A DNA stretch of 64,000 nt from positions 3,820-67,819 of the forward strand of contig JBFOMG010000032.1 of NCBI GenBank assembly GCA_040830725.1. Direction: 5' to 3'. Of this stretch, positions 33,436-42,214 are shown piece after piece. A model generated the notes under the pieces. It was not told where the DNA came from and made no database searches. It saw nothing but the letters and a program-made list of their open reading frames with translations. The stretch's first letter is position 1, and the number at the start of each line of letters is the position of its first letter. A program made the position numbers and the translations under genes. The DNA comes from JAWKWH01 sp040830725 (lineage in GTDB: Bacteria; Pseudomonadota; Alphaproteobacteria; Rhizobiales; Rhizobiaceae).

Positions 33436-34317
33436 TCAGTTTACCAGCCCGACGTGGCGCATTGCAGCATCGATTGCATCCGCGGCAGGCTTCGCGACGG
33501 AAACCATTGGCGAGCGCAAAACATCTTCGCAACGGCCAAGTTTTGACAGTCCATATTTGGCGCCCGAAACACCGGCTTCGAGAAATATGGCTGTATGCAG
33601 CGGCATCAGCAGATCCTGTAATTCCAGCGCGCGCGCATGATTTCCATCCAGCACCGCTGACTGAAACTCCGCGCACAATTTCGGGGCCACATTGGAGGTG
33701 ACTGAGATAGCGCCCACACCTCCATGGGCATTAAAGCCGAGCGCGCTGGCATCTTCACCCGAAAGCTGAATGAAGTCTGTTCCGCAAGTCGCACGCTGTT
33801 CGCTGACGCGCTCAACTTTGCCGGTTGCGTCCTTCACGCCACGAATGTTGGGAAAGTCGGCAACCAGCCGGCCCATCGTCTCCGGCTCCATGTCGATGAC
33901 CGACCGTGGTGGAATATTGTAGATGAAAATCGGCAGGCTCGTTGCCTTTGCGACGGCGCCGAAGTGCTCGTAAAGCCCACGTTGGTTGGGTTTGTTGTAG
34001 TAGGGAGTAACCACGAGCACCGCATCAGCTCCGGCCGATTCCGCATGTTGGCTCAGTTCAACCGCTTCGACGGTGTTGTTGGAGCCCGCGCCTGCAATGA
34101 CCGGTACCCGGCCTGAAGCGGTTTCAACACACAACTCCACAACGCGTTTGTGCTCGTCATGCGTAAGTGTCGGCGATTCACCGGTCGTGCCGACCGGGAC
34201 CAAGCCGTTGCTTCCTTCTTCAATCTGCCAGTTGACCAGCGCGCGAAAGGCCTTCTCATCCAAGCTGCCATCGGACTGGAAAGGTGTGACGAGCGCGGTG
34301 AATGAGCCCTTGAACAT
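33436..34317 (-). CDS. dapA: 4-hydroxy-tetrahydrodipicolinate synthase
   Basis: A 293-residue TIM-barrel enzyme of lysine and diaminopimelate synthesis, joining pyruvate and aspartate semialdehyde. Signatures are GTTGESPTLTHDEH (Thr for substrate), the Tyr in PYYNKPNQRGLYEHF, and the Schiff-base Lys in IRGVKDATGKVE near residue 162. It diverges from the lytic transglycosylase gene across a 254-bp spacer that presumably holds both promoters. Confidence 0.96.
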   Translation of the reverse strand: MFKGSFTALVTPFQSDGSLDEKAFRALVNWQIEEGSNGLVPVGTTGESPTLTHDEHKRVVELCVETASGRVPVIAGAGSNNTVEAVELSQHAESAGADAVLVVTPYYNKPNQRGLYEHFGAVAKATSLPIFIYNIPPRSVIDMEPETMGRLVADFPNIRGVKDATGKVERVSEQRATCGTDFIQLSGEDASALGFNAHGGVGAISVTSNVAPKLCAEFQSAVLDGNHARALELQDLLMPLHTAIFLEAGVSGAKYGLSKLGRCEDVLRSPMVSVAKPAADAIDAAMRHVGLVN

Positions 34318-34571
34318 GACGATTACTCCGAATTCGGTGACGGGACATCCCGTCGGCAGCGGGTTCTACCCCAATCGGGCCGCGCATACCAGTCGAAGTT
34401 GACAGGCATTGACACAGCATTGCCGAACAATCCCATTACGCTAGATACCCGATATGGCTGGCATTTGAGCAAAACGGGTAATCTTTGCTTAACCTGTTGT
34501 TTATCGGAGCCTTTTAGGATGAAAGCCGGGTCCGGCGTTCGGCCGGAGAACATAGCTGCAGGTGTATTGCG

Positions 34572-36665
34572 TTGAAGCGGCAGGAAATACAGGGTCTCAT
34601 AACGATTACGCTTGCGGTATCAATTGCCGCCAGTTCCATCGGATATGGGCTTGAATTGCCCAAATTCGGCGTGCCTTTGCCGACGCCAAGACCGGCCGGA
34701 GACATTACCGGCTCGATCGATAAAAGCGCCAAGACATCTGCGTTGCCGGCAAGGATTTCGGCAGTCACGGCTGAGCAGGCGTCTGCCGGCGGCAATCTGG
34801 ACACGTTGAAATCCGGTTTCGATGGTCTGTCGCGCGGCGATGTCAGTGCTACCCGCAAGGCGATCAAGAGTCTTCAGGCCAATTCGCTCGATCGGCGGAT
34901 TTTGGAATGGTCGCTGGCGCTGAACGGCGGCGAAGAGGTGTCCAGCCGCGAAATTGCGACGCTCGCAGGCAAGCTTGCCGGATGGCCGGGCGTCAAGACC
35001 ATGCGGCGCAATAGCGAAAAAGCGCTTTATCGCGACAAGCTGCCGGCAAAGGTGATTATCGGCGCGTTTGGTGGCACTCCCCCATCCACACCCGAAGGTG
35101 CCATCGTGCTGACCCGGGCATTGCTGAAAATCGGCGACAACAAGGGCGCACGAAAGAAGCTGGCTTCGTTTTGGCGCAAAGCCAAAATGGATGCGAAATT
35201 CGAAGCTGCCATCCTCAAGGAATTCGGCCGCTTCATTCCCTCCGGGGCACACCGGTTCCGCATGGAGCGGATGCTTTACGAAGACCGCATCCGCTCGGCC
35301 GGCCGTGTGGCGAAACTGGCGGGCGCCGAAGCACTGTTCAATGCCTGGTCGGCGGTCATCCGGCGCAAGTCAAATGCGGGCAAATTGCTGCGCAAGGTTC
35401 CGCAGAACCAGCAATCGGCCGGTTATCTGTTCGCCAAGGCACAATACCAGCGCCGGCAGGAGAAATTTACCGATGCCGCCAAGACCATCGCCAAGGCACC
35501 GAGCGACCAGATGCGGCTGGTCGACCCTGATGAATGGTGGACCGAGCGGCGGGTGCTGGCACGTGAGCTTGTTGACATTGGCGAGGTGAAGCTCGCCTAC
35601 CAGACCGTTTCCCGACACGCGGCAGCCAGCGCGGGAAAGATAGCGGACGCGGAGTTCCATTCCGGCTGGTATGCACTTCGTGCATTGCGTGACCCGAAAG
35701 CGGCCGCATTACACTTCTCGCGCATCGCGGAAATCGCCAAGGGGCCGATTTCCCGGGCTCGCGCGTTCTACTGGATGGGCAGAGCTGCAGAAGAAGGCGG
35801 GCCTGGAGATCCCGGTTCGTACTATGCGAAAGCCGCCCGCTACGGAACCAGTTTCTATGGTCAATTGGCGGCCGCCAAACTGGGGCGGAACGCGATTGAT
35901 ATCGGTTATCCCAGGCCTTCTGACGCCGACCGAGAGACATTCCGGTTGCGCGAAGCTGTTCACGCCATCAAGCGGATTGAGGCCACAGGCCATGAAAAAC
36001 GGGCCAATCTGCTTTATCGGACACTTGCAAGAGAGCTGAAAAGCAGCGGCGAGTTGGCCCTGCTGGCGGTGATGGCGGAGCGCCGGGGTGATCACAGGCT
36101 GGCGTTGCAAGTGGGCAAAATTGCTGCGGCGCGCGGCATCAACATCGGCGCTTTGGCCCATCCGCTGGGCGCAATCCCAGCATCGGCCAAGATTGATGGC
36201 AGCCGTGCGCTCGCTTACGCGGTGGCAAGGCAGGAAAGCGAATTCAACGCCGGTGCGGTGTCAAAAGCCGGGGCCCGGGGGCTTCTGCAATTGATGCCGG
36301 GAACGGCCAAAGACGTAGCGCGAAAAACCGGTGTGGCCTTTTCCAAACAGCGGCTGACCAGTGACGCAGGATACAATGCCTCGCTTGGATCGGCCTATCT
36401 CCGGGAACAATTGTCCAGGTTTGGCGGTTCCTATGTATTGACCTTTGCGGCCTACAATGCCGGACCAAGGCGGGCCGACGACTGGATCAAGCGGTATGGC
36501 GACCCGCGCAAAATGTCGACGGAGCGGGTTATCGACTGGATCGAGCGCATTCCGTTTTCCGAAACGCGCAATTATGTTCAGCGGGTGATGGAGAATTACC
36601 AGGTTTACAAATTGCGGCTTTCAGGTTCGTTCGACATTGTCGGCGATTTGAAGCGGGGCCGCTAG
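34572..36665 (+). CDS. slt: soluble lytic murein transglycosylase (Slt-type)
   Basis: About 697 residues. An N-terminal hydrophobic segment (ITITLAVSIAASSIGYGLEL) acts as signal or anchor. A long helical superhelix with TPR-like repeats spans residues about 80-530. The C-terminal catalytic SLT domain has the general-acid Glu in AVARQESEFNAGAVSKAGAR, then GLLQLMPGTAKDVAR, TFAAYNAGPRRADDW and IPFSETRNYVQRV. It cleaves peptidoglycan glycan strands in the periplasm. The start is a TTG; no ATG fits, so the exact start is uncertain. Confidence 0.93.
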   Translation: MKRQEIQGLITITLAVSIAASSIGYGLELPKFGVPLPTPRPAGDITGSIDKSAKTSALPARISAVTAEQASAGGNLDTLKSGFDGLSRGDVSATRKAIKSLQANSLDRRILEWSLALNGGEEVSSREIATLAGKLAGWPGVKTMRRNSEKALYRDKLPAKVIIGAFGGTPPSTPEGAIVLTRALLKIGDNKGARKKLASFWRKAKMDAKFEAAILKEFGRFIPSGAHRFRMERMLYEDRIRSAGRVAKLAGAEALFNAWSAVIRRKSNAGKLLRKVPQNQQSAGYLFAKAQYQRRQEKFTDAAKTIAKAPSDQMRLVDPDEWWTERRVLARELVDIGEVKLAYQTVSRHAAASAGKIADAEFHSGWYALRALRDPKAAALHFSRIAEIAKGPISRARAFYWMGRAAEEGGPGDPGSYYAKAARYGTSFYGQLAAAKLGRNAIDIGYPRPSDADRETFRLREAVHAIKRIEATGHEKRANLLYRTLARELKSSGELALLAVMAERRGDHRLALQVGKIAAARGINIGALAHPLGAIPASAKIDGSRALAYAVARQESEFNAGAVSKAGARGLLQLMPGTAKDVARKTGVAFSKQRLTSDAGYNASLGSAYLREQLSRFGGSYVLTFAAYNAGPRRADDWIKRYGDPRKMSTERVIDWIERIPFSETRNYVQRVMENYQVYKLRLSGSFDIVGDLKRGR

Positions 36666-36763
36666 GCCACGCATGGCCTTCGATCTTTCAATCCGATGTT
36701 CAAAATACAGTTCGAAACCATCTTCGCGCTAATTTGACGTTCCAATATGTTGCAGGACCATCC

Positions 36764-37651
36764 TTGAGCGACAGCAAAGAATTCTCTGACTTTTTCTATT
36801 CCTCGTCCGACGGACTGCGTCTGCACGCGCGGGTTTACGGCCGGGAGCATCGCGCAAGCGCCCTGCCCGTCGTTTGCCTGCCGGGCCTGACGCGCAATGT
36901 TCGCGACTTTCATGAACTGGCGCTCAGCCTGAGCCGGCATGAAGCCCGTCCGCGCATGGTGGTTTCGTTCGACTATCGCGGGCGCGGACTGTCCGAATAT
37001 GATTCAGACTGGCGTCGTTATGATGTTCTGGTGGAAACTGCCGACACCGTTGCCGGTCTGACGGCGCTGGATATCGAACATGCAGGCTTTGTCGGCTCAT
37101 CGAGAGGCGGATTGATCATCCACCTGCTCGCGGCAATGCGCCCGGGAGCGTTGAAGGCGATTGTTCTCAACGATGTCGGTCCGGTGGTGAATGGCGAAGG
37201 GCTGGCGAAAATCCGTACCTATCTTGAGCGGGCGCCAAGACCGAGAGACTGGGTTGAAGCTGTTGAAATCCAGAAAATGTCCCATGGTGATGCCTTCCCC
37301 GCCCTGAAGGACGAAGATTGGGAGAGGGTGGCGAGAGCCATCTATGTGGAGAGAGACGGAAAACTTGCCGCCGATTTCGATCCGAAACTGGTCAAGACCG
37401 TCACAAGTGTGGACTTGAGTCAGCCATTGCCGCAGCTATGGCCGCAATTTGTCGGGCTGACTGCCGTACCGATGCTGGTGATCCGGGGCGAAAACTCAAA
37501 ACTGCTTTCCGAAGAGACAGTCGAAAAAATGAACGCCCTGCATCCGCGGATGCATTCGGCAACCATCAGGGGCCAGGATCACACACCGCTGTTGGAGACC
37601 GCAGATTTGCCTGAACGGATCAGGTCGTTCCTGGCCAAAGCGGAGCATTGA
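36764..37651 (+). CDS. alpha/beta hydrolase
   Basis: About 295 residues. The fold markers are VVCLPGLTRNVRDFHELALS (oxyanion loop), SFDYRGRGLSEYD, the nucleophile elbow GSSRGGLI (Ser), and a late His in GQDHTPLLE. It acts on an ester, lactone or similar small molecule; the substrate is unknown. A TTG at 36764 preceded by CAGGA is chosen over a TTG at 36734. The gene ends at a shared terminator that also serves the converging porin gene. Confidence 0.85.
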   Translation: MSDSKEFSDFFYSSSDGLRLHARVYGREHRASALPVVCLPGLTRNVRDFHELALSLSRHEARPRMVVSFDYRGRGLSEYDSDWRRYDVLVETADTVAGLTALDIEHAGFVGSSRGGLIIHLLAAMRPGALKAIVLNDVGPVVNGEGLAKIRTYLERAPRPRDWVEAVEIQKMSHGDAFPALKDEDWERVARAIYVERDGKLAADFDPKLVKTVTSVDLSQPLPQLWPQFVGLTAVPMLVIRGENSKLLSEETVEKMNALHPRMHSATIRGQDHTPLLETADLPERIRSFLAKAEH

Positions 37652-37704
37652 CAATGCTGCCAGGCTGAAGACGGTAATTACGGTCTTTTCGATTGCCCAA
37701 AACA

Positions 37705-37730
37705 AAACCCGGCGATTGCTCGCCGGGTTT
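37705..37730. terminator. bidirectional rho-independent terminator
   Basis: An 11-bp perfect stem (AAACCCGGCGA with TCGCCGGGTTT) around a TTGC loop, with A/T runs on both sides. It lies between the converging hydrolase and porin genes and can end transcription from either side. Confidence 0.85.
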
Positions 37731-37755
37731 CGCCTTATCAGCCTATGTCAGCCGA

Positions 37756-38952
37756 TTAGAAGTAACGGGTGAACCGGACGAAGCCGGAAACGATTCCGTC
37801 CGGATCCAAACCACCGGTAAGGACACCGGCGTCCACGTCATCGTAGTGCAGTTCAGCGCGAACCTCAAAGTTCGTGACCGGGAACCAGACAACCGACAGT
37901 TCAGCACCCCATGCATCGTGATTTGTTGTCGGGAAGCCGGCAACAAACGGATTGTATGCATCATTGAAGTACTGGAAGGCAATCGATGCGCTCAAAGTGG
38001 ACGAGAATGCGTGGTTATACGATGCCAGGATCGACCACTCATAACCAAGCGGAAACACCGCCGGCCACGCGCTCACACCGGGACCACCGGACCACTGGTT
38101 CGGACCGTCATGATAGAAAGCAAGGACGCGAAGGCTCGAACCGGGTGAGTTCGGCACGTTCAACTGCATGCCAAGCCCTGCAGACCACGAGTCGCCTACA
38201 CAGCCGGGACAAGCAGCTAACGGGCCAGGCAAAATCTCATCGTCATAGCCAACCTTGGCCCAGATTGAACCCCAACCCTGGTTGACGCCAACCTTGATCA
38301 CCGCATCCGGAGTCCAAGAATTGCCGGCAGTAACGTCGTCTTCGATCGAGATCGTACCGAAGAAACCGTTGCCACCCTGGAAGGTGTAGGCGATCAGCTG
38401 ACGCTGTGTATAACCATAGTACATGCCGCCCCAGGAATGTGCACCCCAGTTCGAAGCGCCGCCGCCTTGGGTCTGCGACCAAGCCGATTCGGTGTAACCC
38501 ATGCGCCATCCGCCAAGCTCGATGAATGCCTGGTCGAAGGTAGCATTACCGTCAAAACCGCCAGTCCAGGTTCCCTGAACGCGGATGAAGCTGCGCAACG
38601 TACCCCATTCGGTGTCGGAACGCGCATCGAAGTTCAAGCGAGCACGGCTACCGACCGTGAGACCGCTCTGGCCGAATATGTTAGTGCCGCCATAGTAAGG
38701 GTTGGTAACAAACGGATTAACAACATTTCCGGTCCGGTCGCCACTGCTCCATACTTGGAACCACACATAGCCCGAAATGCGCAGGCAGGTTTCGGTACCC
38801 GGGATAAAGAAGAAGCCCGCACCGTATGCGTCACAGATGCGCACATACTCTACGGGTTCCGGCTCAGCAACGACAACAGCGTCCGCCGCCTGAGCGCCGG
38901 TAGCTGCGACGAGAGCTGCAGCGGAGCCGATAAGTAGGCTCTTGATTTTCAT
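37756..38952 (-). CDS. porin, Omp2b-like rhizobial family (porin 1)
   Basis: A 398-residue outer-membrane porin. The signal peptide (MKIKSLLIGSAAALVAATGA, cleaved near AQAAD) is followed by the family start VEYVRICDAYGAGFFFIPGT and ETCLRISGYVWFQV. Later blocks include RARLNFDARSDTEWGTLRSF, AFIELGGWRMGYTESAWSQT and the C-terminal beta strand ending in FVRFTRYF, with the final Phe used by the BAM complex. It should form a 16-strand trimeric channel. The open frame extends far upstream but the ATG at 38952 has GGAGG at the right distance. A paralogue lies divergently at 39631. Confidence 0.95.
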   Translation of the reverse strand: MKIKSLLIGSAAALVAATGAQAADAVVVAEPEPVEYVRICDAYGAGFFFIPGTETCLRISGYVWFQVWSSGDRTGNVVNPFVTNPYYGGTNIFGQSGLTVGSRARLNFDARSDTEWGTLRSFIRVQGTWTGGFDGNATFDQAFIELGGWRMGYTESAWSQTQGGGASNWGAHSWGGMYYGYTQRQLIAYTFQGGNGFFGTISIEDDVTAGNSWTPDAVIKVGVNQGWGSIWAKVGYDDEILPGPLAACPGCVGDSWSAGLGMQLNVPNSPGSSLRVLAFYHDGPNQWSGGPGVSAWPAVFPLGYEWSILASYNHAFSSTLSASIAFQYFNDAYNPFVAGFPTTNHDAWGAELSVVWFPVTNFEVRAELHYDDVDAGVLTGGLDPDGIVSGFVRFTRYF

Positions 38953-39630
38953 TTTCTGACCTCCAGTCAAAGTTAAAAACGGGTCTGGGTCTTTTTTGCT
39001 GAAGGACAGCTTTCCCTGCCCCATCCCCAATTTGCGAAAAAGACACACATGACGTGTCCCTTCTTCGAGCATGACAATACTGATGACCCTTTGGCGTTCA
39101 ACAAAGATCGACCGGCAATCCGCCTTGTGCATGATCGATGCAGTGTTGCTGTTGCACAAATGACACGATTTTCGGGGTGCGGGAAAGCATCTGTTTACCA
39201 TGACGCCCCGTTAAACCGCTGAATCCGGGCGAATCGGTGCTTTTTCGTTTTTGTATATCCGGCCTGCCGGTAACCGCTCCGGCAGCAGATTCGTTCCCCT
39301 TCATCGGTCCGGGTTTCACCTGGATGGGTGAGAAAAAACAGCGAATCGCCTCGCCGGACCTGTCTGAGAATTGGACGACTGGACGCGCATTTCGACCCAG
39401 TCGGCACCGCCAGACTCCGCGGACAAGCCTTGCGGCGCGGCAAGGAATTGGCGGCCTCCGTTTTTCAATCGCGCCGGTTTCAAGCCGGCCAACCGCACCA
39501 GCTCCGGTCACGCCATGCGCCGCATCCGGCCCATCCGGCCGTCAAAGTCCCGGAAATCCGGTGTTGCCAGACAGGGCGGGAACTCTTCCCGGTCGTACAA
39601 CCTGCTGCGATTCTGACTGGAGGTCAGAAA
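38953..39630. promoter_or_regulatory. 678-bp divergent promoter region between two porin genes
   Basis: No gene is supported here; open frames on both strands are long but have no ribosome-binding sites and irregular composition. The region must carry both porin promoters. Its two ends are inverted copies of one sequence: a 56-bp perfect repeat covers 38914-38969 and 39614-39669, taking in the last 17 leader bases and the first 13 codons of each porin. Confidence 0.6.
39611..39629 (+). promoter_or_regulatory. hairpin presenting the porin 2 ribosome-binding site in its loop
   Basis: TTCTGAC pairs perfectly with GTCAGAA, leaving the TGGAG loop that contains most of the Shine-Dalgarno, one base before the ATG. 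In porin 1 the right arm and loop are the same but the left arm is shorter (TTTGAC). The fold could tune initiation or be a binding site for a small RNA or protein. Confidence 0.5.
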
Positions 39631-40872
39631 ATGAAAATCAAGAGCCTACTTATCGGCTCCGCTGCAGCTATCGTCGCAGCTACCGGCGCCCAGGCGGCCG
39701 ACGCTGTCGTCGTCGCAGAACCGGAACCCGTGGAATATGTGCGCATCTGTGATGCATACGGTGTCGGCTTCTTCTACATCCCCGGCACGGAAACCTGCCT
39801 GCGCGTATCGGGCTATGTTTGGTTTCAGGTTTCCACATCCAATGATGGTGAGTCTGGCGGATATTACGGATCGACAGATGCATTGGGTGTATCGTCTCGT
39901 GCTCGCTTGAACTTTGATGCACGTTCGGACACCGAATTGGGTACGTTGCGCGGATTTATCCGTGTTCAGTCAACTTGGAATGCCGCAAATCAGGCAATTG
40001 GCGGTACTACTACTGGGGCCGACGGGGTTTTTGGAACTGCTGATGATGTTGCAGTTTCCAGCCCGCTCGGCACGGATGGTAACGCTACAATCGACCAGGC
40101 GTTCATTGAGCTTGGTGGTTGGCGTCTGGGTTACACTGAATCGGCCTGGTCACAGACCCAGGGTGGCGGGGCTTCCAACTGGGGTTCACACTCCTGGGGC
40201 GGCATGTATTACGGTTACTCACAGCGCCAACTGGTTGCCTATACCTTCCAAGGCGGGAACGGCTTTTTTGGAACGATCTCCATCGAAGATGATGGCGATA
40301 CCAACTACGTGCCCGATGCGATTGTGAAGGTAGGTGTCAATCAAGGCTGGGGTTCGGTTTGGGCGAAGGTCGCCTATGATGACGATGTCAATTTGGCATT
40401 CCCACCGAATGCTGGGCCTTTCACCAATGCACCAAATGGCAACATGAGCGGTCTAGATGGTTGGGCAGCTTCAATCGGAACACAGATCAATATTCCGAAC
40501 TCGGCTGGTTCAAGCCTCCGTGTAATCGGTTTCTATTCCGACAATCGGAATGCTTACACCGTTGGTTCTGAGTACTCGGTGCTGGTGTCCTACAATCATG
40601 CGTTCTCCTCAACTTTGAGCGCTTCGATTGCGGGTCAGTGGTTCGGCAATATACACGGCGCTAACGTTGCTCCATCTGTAGCCGTTCCCGGAGGTGCCGT
40701 CGGTATTCCAGGAACTGGCGACGGTTGGGGCGCTGAGCTGTCAATCGTCTGGTTCCCGGTTACGAATTTCGAAGTTCGTACCGAGATTCACTATGACGAC
40801 GTCGACACAGCTGCCGGTGCGGACCAGAGCGGAACCACATCCGGCATCCTGCGGTTCACCCGCTATTTCTAA
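39631..40872 (+). CDS. porin, Omp2b-like rhizobial family (porin 2)
   Basis: A 413-residue paralogue of porin 1. The first 13 codons are identical in DNA, and the blocks FDARSDTELGTLRGFIRVQS, ELGGWRLGYTESAWSQTQGG and SYNHAFSSTLSASIA are shared. It differs in surface loops: an insertion near residues 130-150 (TTTGADGVFGTADDVAVSSP) and a different late loop. It ends in ILRFTRYF. Loop divergence with a conserved barrel suggests different solute preference or exposure to phage or immune selection. A terminator follows at once. Confidence 0.95.
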   Translation: MKIKSLLIGSAAAIVAATGAQAADAVVVAEPEPVEYVRICDAYGVGFFYIPGTETCLRVSGYVWFQVSTSNDGESGGYYGSTDALGVSSRARLNFDARSDTELGTLRGFIRVQSTWNAANQAIGGTTTGADGVFGTADDVAVSSPLGTDGNATIDQAFIELGGWRLGYTESAWSQTQGGGASNWGSHSWGGMYYGYSQRQLVAYTFQGGNGFFGTISIEDDGDTNYVPDAIVKVGVNQGWGSVWAKVAYDDDVNLAFPPNAGPFTNAPNGNMSGLDGWAASIGTQINIPNSAGSSLRVIGFYSDNRNAYTVGSEYSVLVSYNHAFSSTLSASIAGQWFGNIHGANVAPSVAVPGGAVGIPGTGDGWGAELSIVWFPVTNFEVRTEIHYDDVDTAAGADQSGTTSGILRFTRYF

Positions 40873-40899
40873 GCTGAGTGATGCGTAGCTGAACAAACG

Positions 40900-40931
40900 A
40901 AGGCCCGGCGACAATAGAAGCGCCGGGCCTT
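40900..40931 (+). terminator. rho-independent terminator of porin 2
   Basis: An 11-bp perfect stem, AAGGCCCGGCG with CGCCGGGCCTT, around a 10-base loop and followed by T-rich sequence, 28 bases after the porin 2 stop codon. Confidence 0.85.
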
Positions 40932-41174
40932 TGCACTTCAATCCGGGGCAGAAACAAACGTTCGCGTTGCCAGCTTCGCACAGGCTGGTTCGAACGGGAC
41001 ATGATCGGAAAGGATGGAAAAACGGGGGGCTGATCCGAATGGCGGCAGGTTTCAACGAGGAGCCGGACGCCGGGAAGCCGACAATGACTGACTGGACCGG
41101 GAAACAAACACGGTTGCAAGGAGGCGTGGATGCAGGATATACCGCAATCCACATCGGCTCCGGGGGGCAGCCTT

Positions 41175-42092
41175 ATGAACAAACCGGTTATGCACAGTCC
41201 GGTCCTGCAATATTTGTCGACTTCGAGCGAATACCGGATCGATTCGTCCGCGAATCCACCTGTTCGTGTCGTATCGGAGCACAGCCTGTCGGAATTGACG
41301 GCTCGCTACATTGACGTGTTGTGGGAAGAAGGAACGCACAAATACAATGTCCGTTCCTTCCTTGGAGAACTGAACGAGATATTGCTCGGCGAAAAATTCT
41401 CCACCTTTTCCGACGACCTGATCGACCGCCTGATCGGCACCCTTCGCGAACGCGGCAACTCAAATGCGACCATCAACCGAAAGATGGCCGCGCTGAGCAA
41501 ATTGTTGCGGAAGGCAGAGAAGATGGGGGACATTCACAGCCTGCCGGAATTCCGGCGTCAGCGGGAAAAGGCAGGCCGAATCCGCTTTCTGGATTCGCAG
41601 GAAGAGGCCCGGTTGTTCGCGGCTGTGCGCGACCGGTCGGAGGACGCCTGGCGGCTTTCGATCTTTCTGGTCGACACCGGCTGCCGGCTTGGCGAGGCGC
41701 TCGGTCTGATGTGGCAGGATATTACCGACGACCGGGCGACATTCTGGATCACCAAATCGGGGCGCAGCCGCACGGTGCCGCTGACCGAACGTTCGCAAGC
41801 GGCGATCCGGGTTGAACGGGGAAGGAAAAAGGGGCCATTTTCGCACATGACCCAGCCGGGTTTCCGCGCGGTGTGGAACGATGCGAAGGCTGAGGTTGGC
41901 CTTGCGGCCGACCCGCAGGTGGTGCCGCATATCCTGCGCCATACCTGCGCCTCGCGGCTGGTGCGCGGCGGGATTGACATCCGGCGGGTGCAAATGTGGC
42001 TCGGCCACCAGACACTCTCAATGACCATGCGCTATGCCCATCTTGCAACCAACGACCTTGATTCCTGTGTCAAAGTGCTGGAACGTAACTGA
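41175..42092 (+). CDS. tyrosine recombinase, complete active site
   Basis: A 305-residue site-specific recombinase. The N-terminal SAM-like DNA-binding domain spans about residues 35-120. The catalytic domain has all the expected residues: Arg in VDTGCRLGEALGL, Lys in ITKSGRSRTVPL, His-x-x-Arg in PHILRHTCAS, His in WLGHQTLSM and the nucleophile Tyr in RYAHL. It is shorter than most phage integrases, nearer XerC/D in size, but it is not typical XerC or XerD. No phage genes or att sites are nearby. It could act on the inverted repeats of the adjacent porin pair, which is a hypothesis. An upstream ATG at 41130 is possible. Confidence 0.9.
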   Translation: MNKPVMHSPVLQYLSTSSEYRIDSSANPPVRVVSEHSLSELTARYIDVLWEEGTHKYNVRSFLGELNEILLGEKFSTFSDDLIDRLIGTLRERGNSNATINRKMAALSKLLRKAEKMGDIHSLPEFRRQREKAGRIRFLDSQEEARLFAAVRDRSEDAWRLSIFLVDTGCRLGEALGLMWQDITDDRATFWITKSGRSRTVPLTERSQAAIRVERGRKKGPFSHMTQPGFRAVWNDAKAEVGLAADPQVVPHILRHTCASRLVRGGIDIRRVQMWLGHQTLSMTMRYAHLATNDLDSCVKVLERN

Positions 42093-42214
42093 CCGGCGGG
42101 AGAAGACGGAAGAAGCCGGCCGGGTTCAGCGGACCGCTTTTTCAGGGGCAGGTTTTCAGTTCCTGCGCAAACGGGTAAGGGATTGGCGTATCTCAGATCT
42201 TTTGGGAAAACGCC

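Noticed and set aside
39237..39752. 171-codon frame crossing the porin 2 start
   Set aside because: Runs into the porin signal sequence in the wrong frame; Arg/Pro-rich and without a ribosome-binding site.
41175..42092. Prophage or integrative element carrying the recombinase
   Set aside because: No phage structural, excision or replication genes and no att-like direct repeats nearby; neighbours are metabolic genes.
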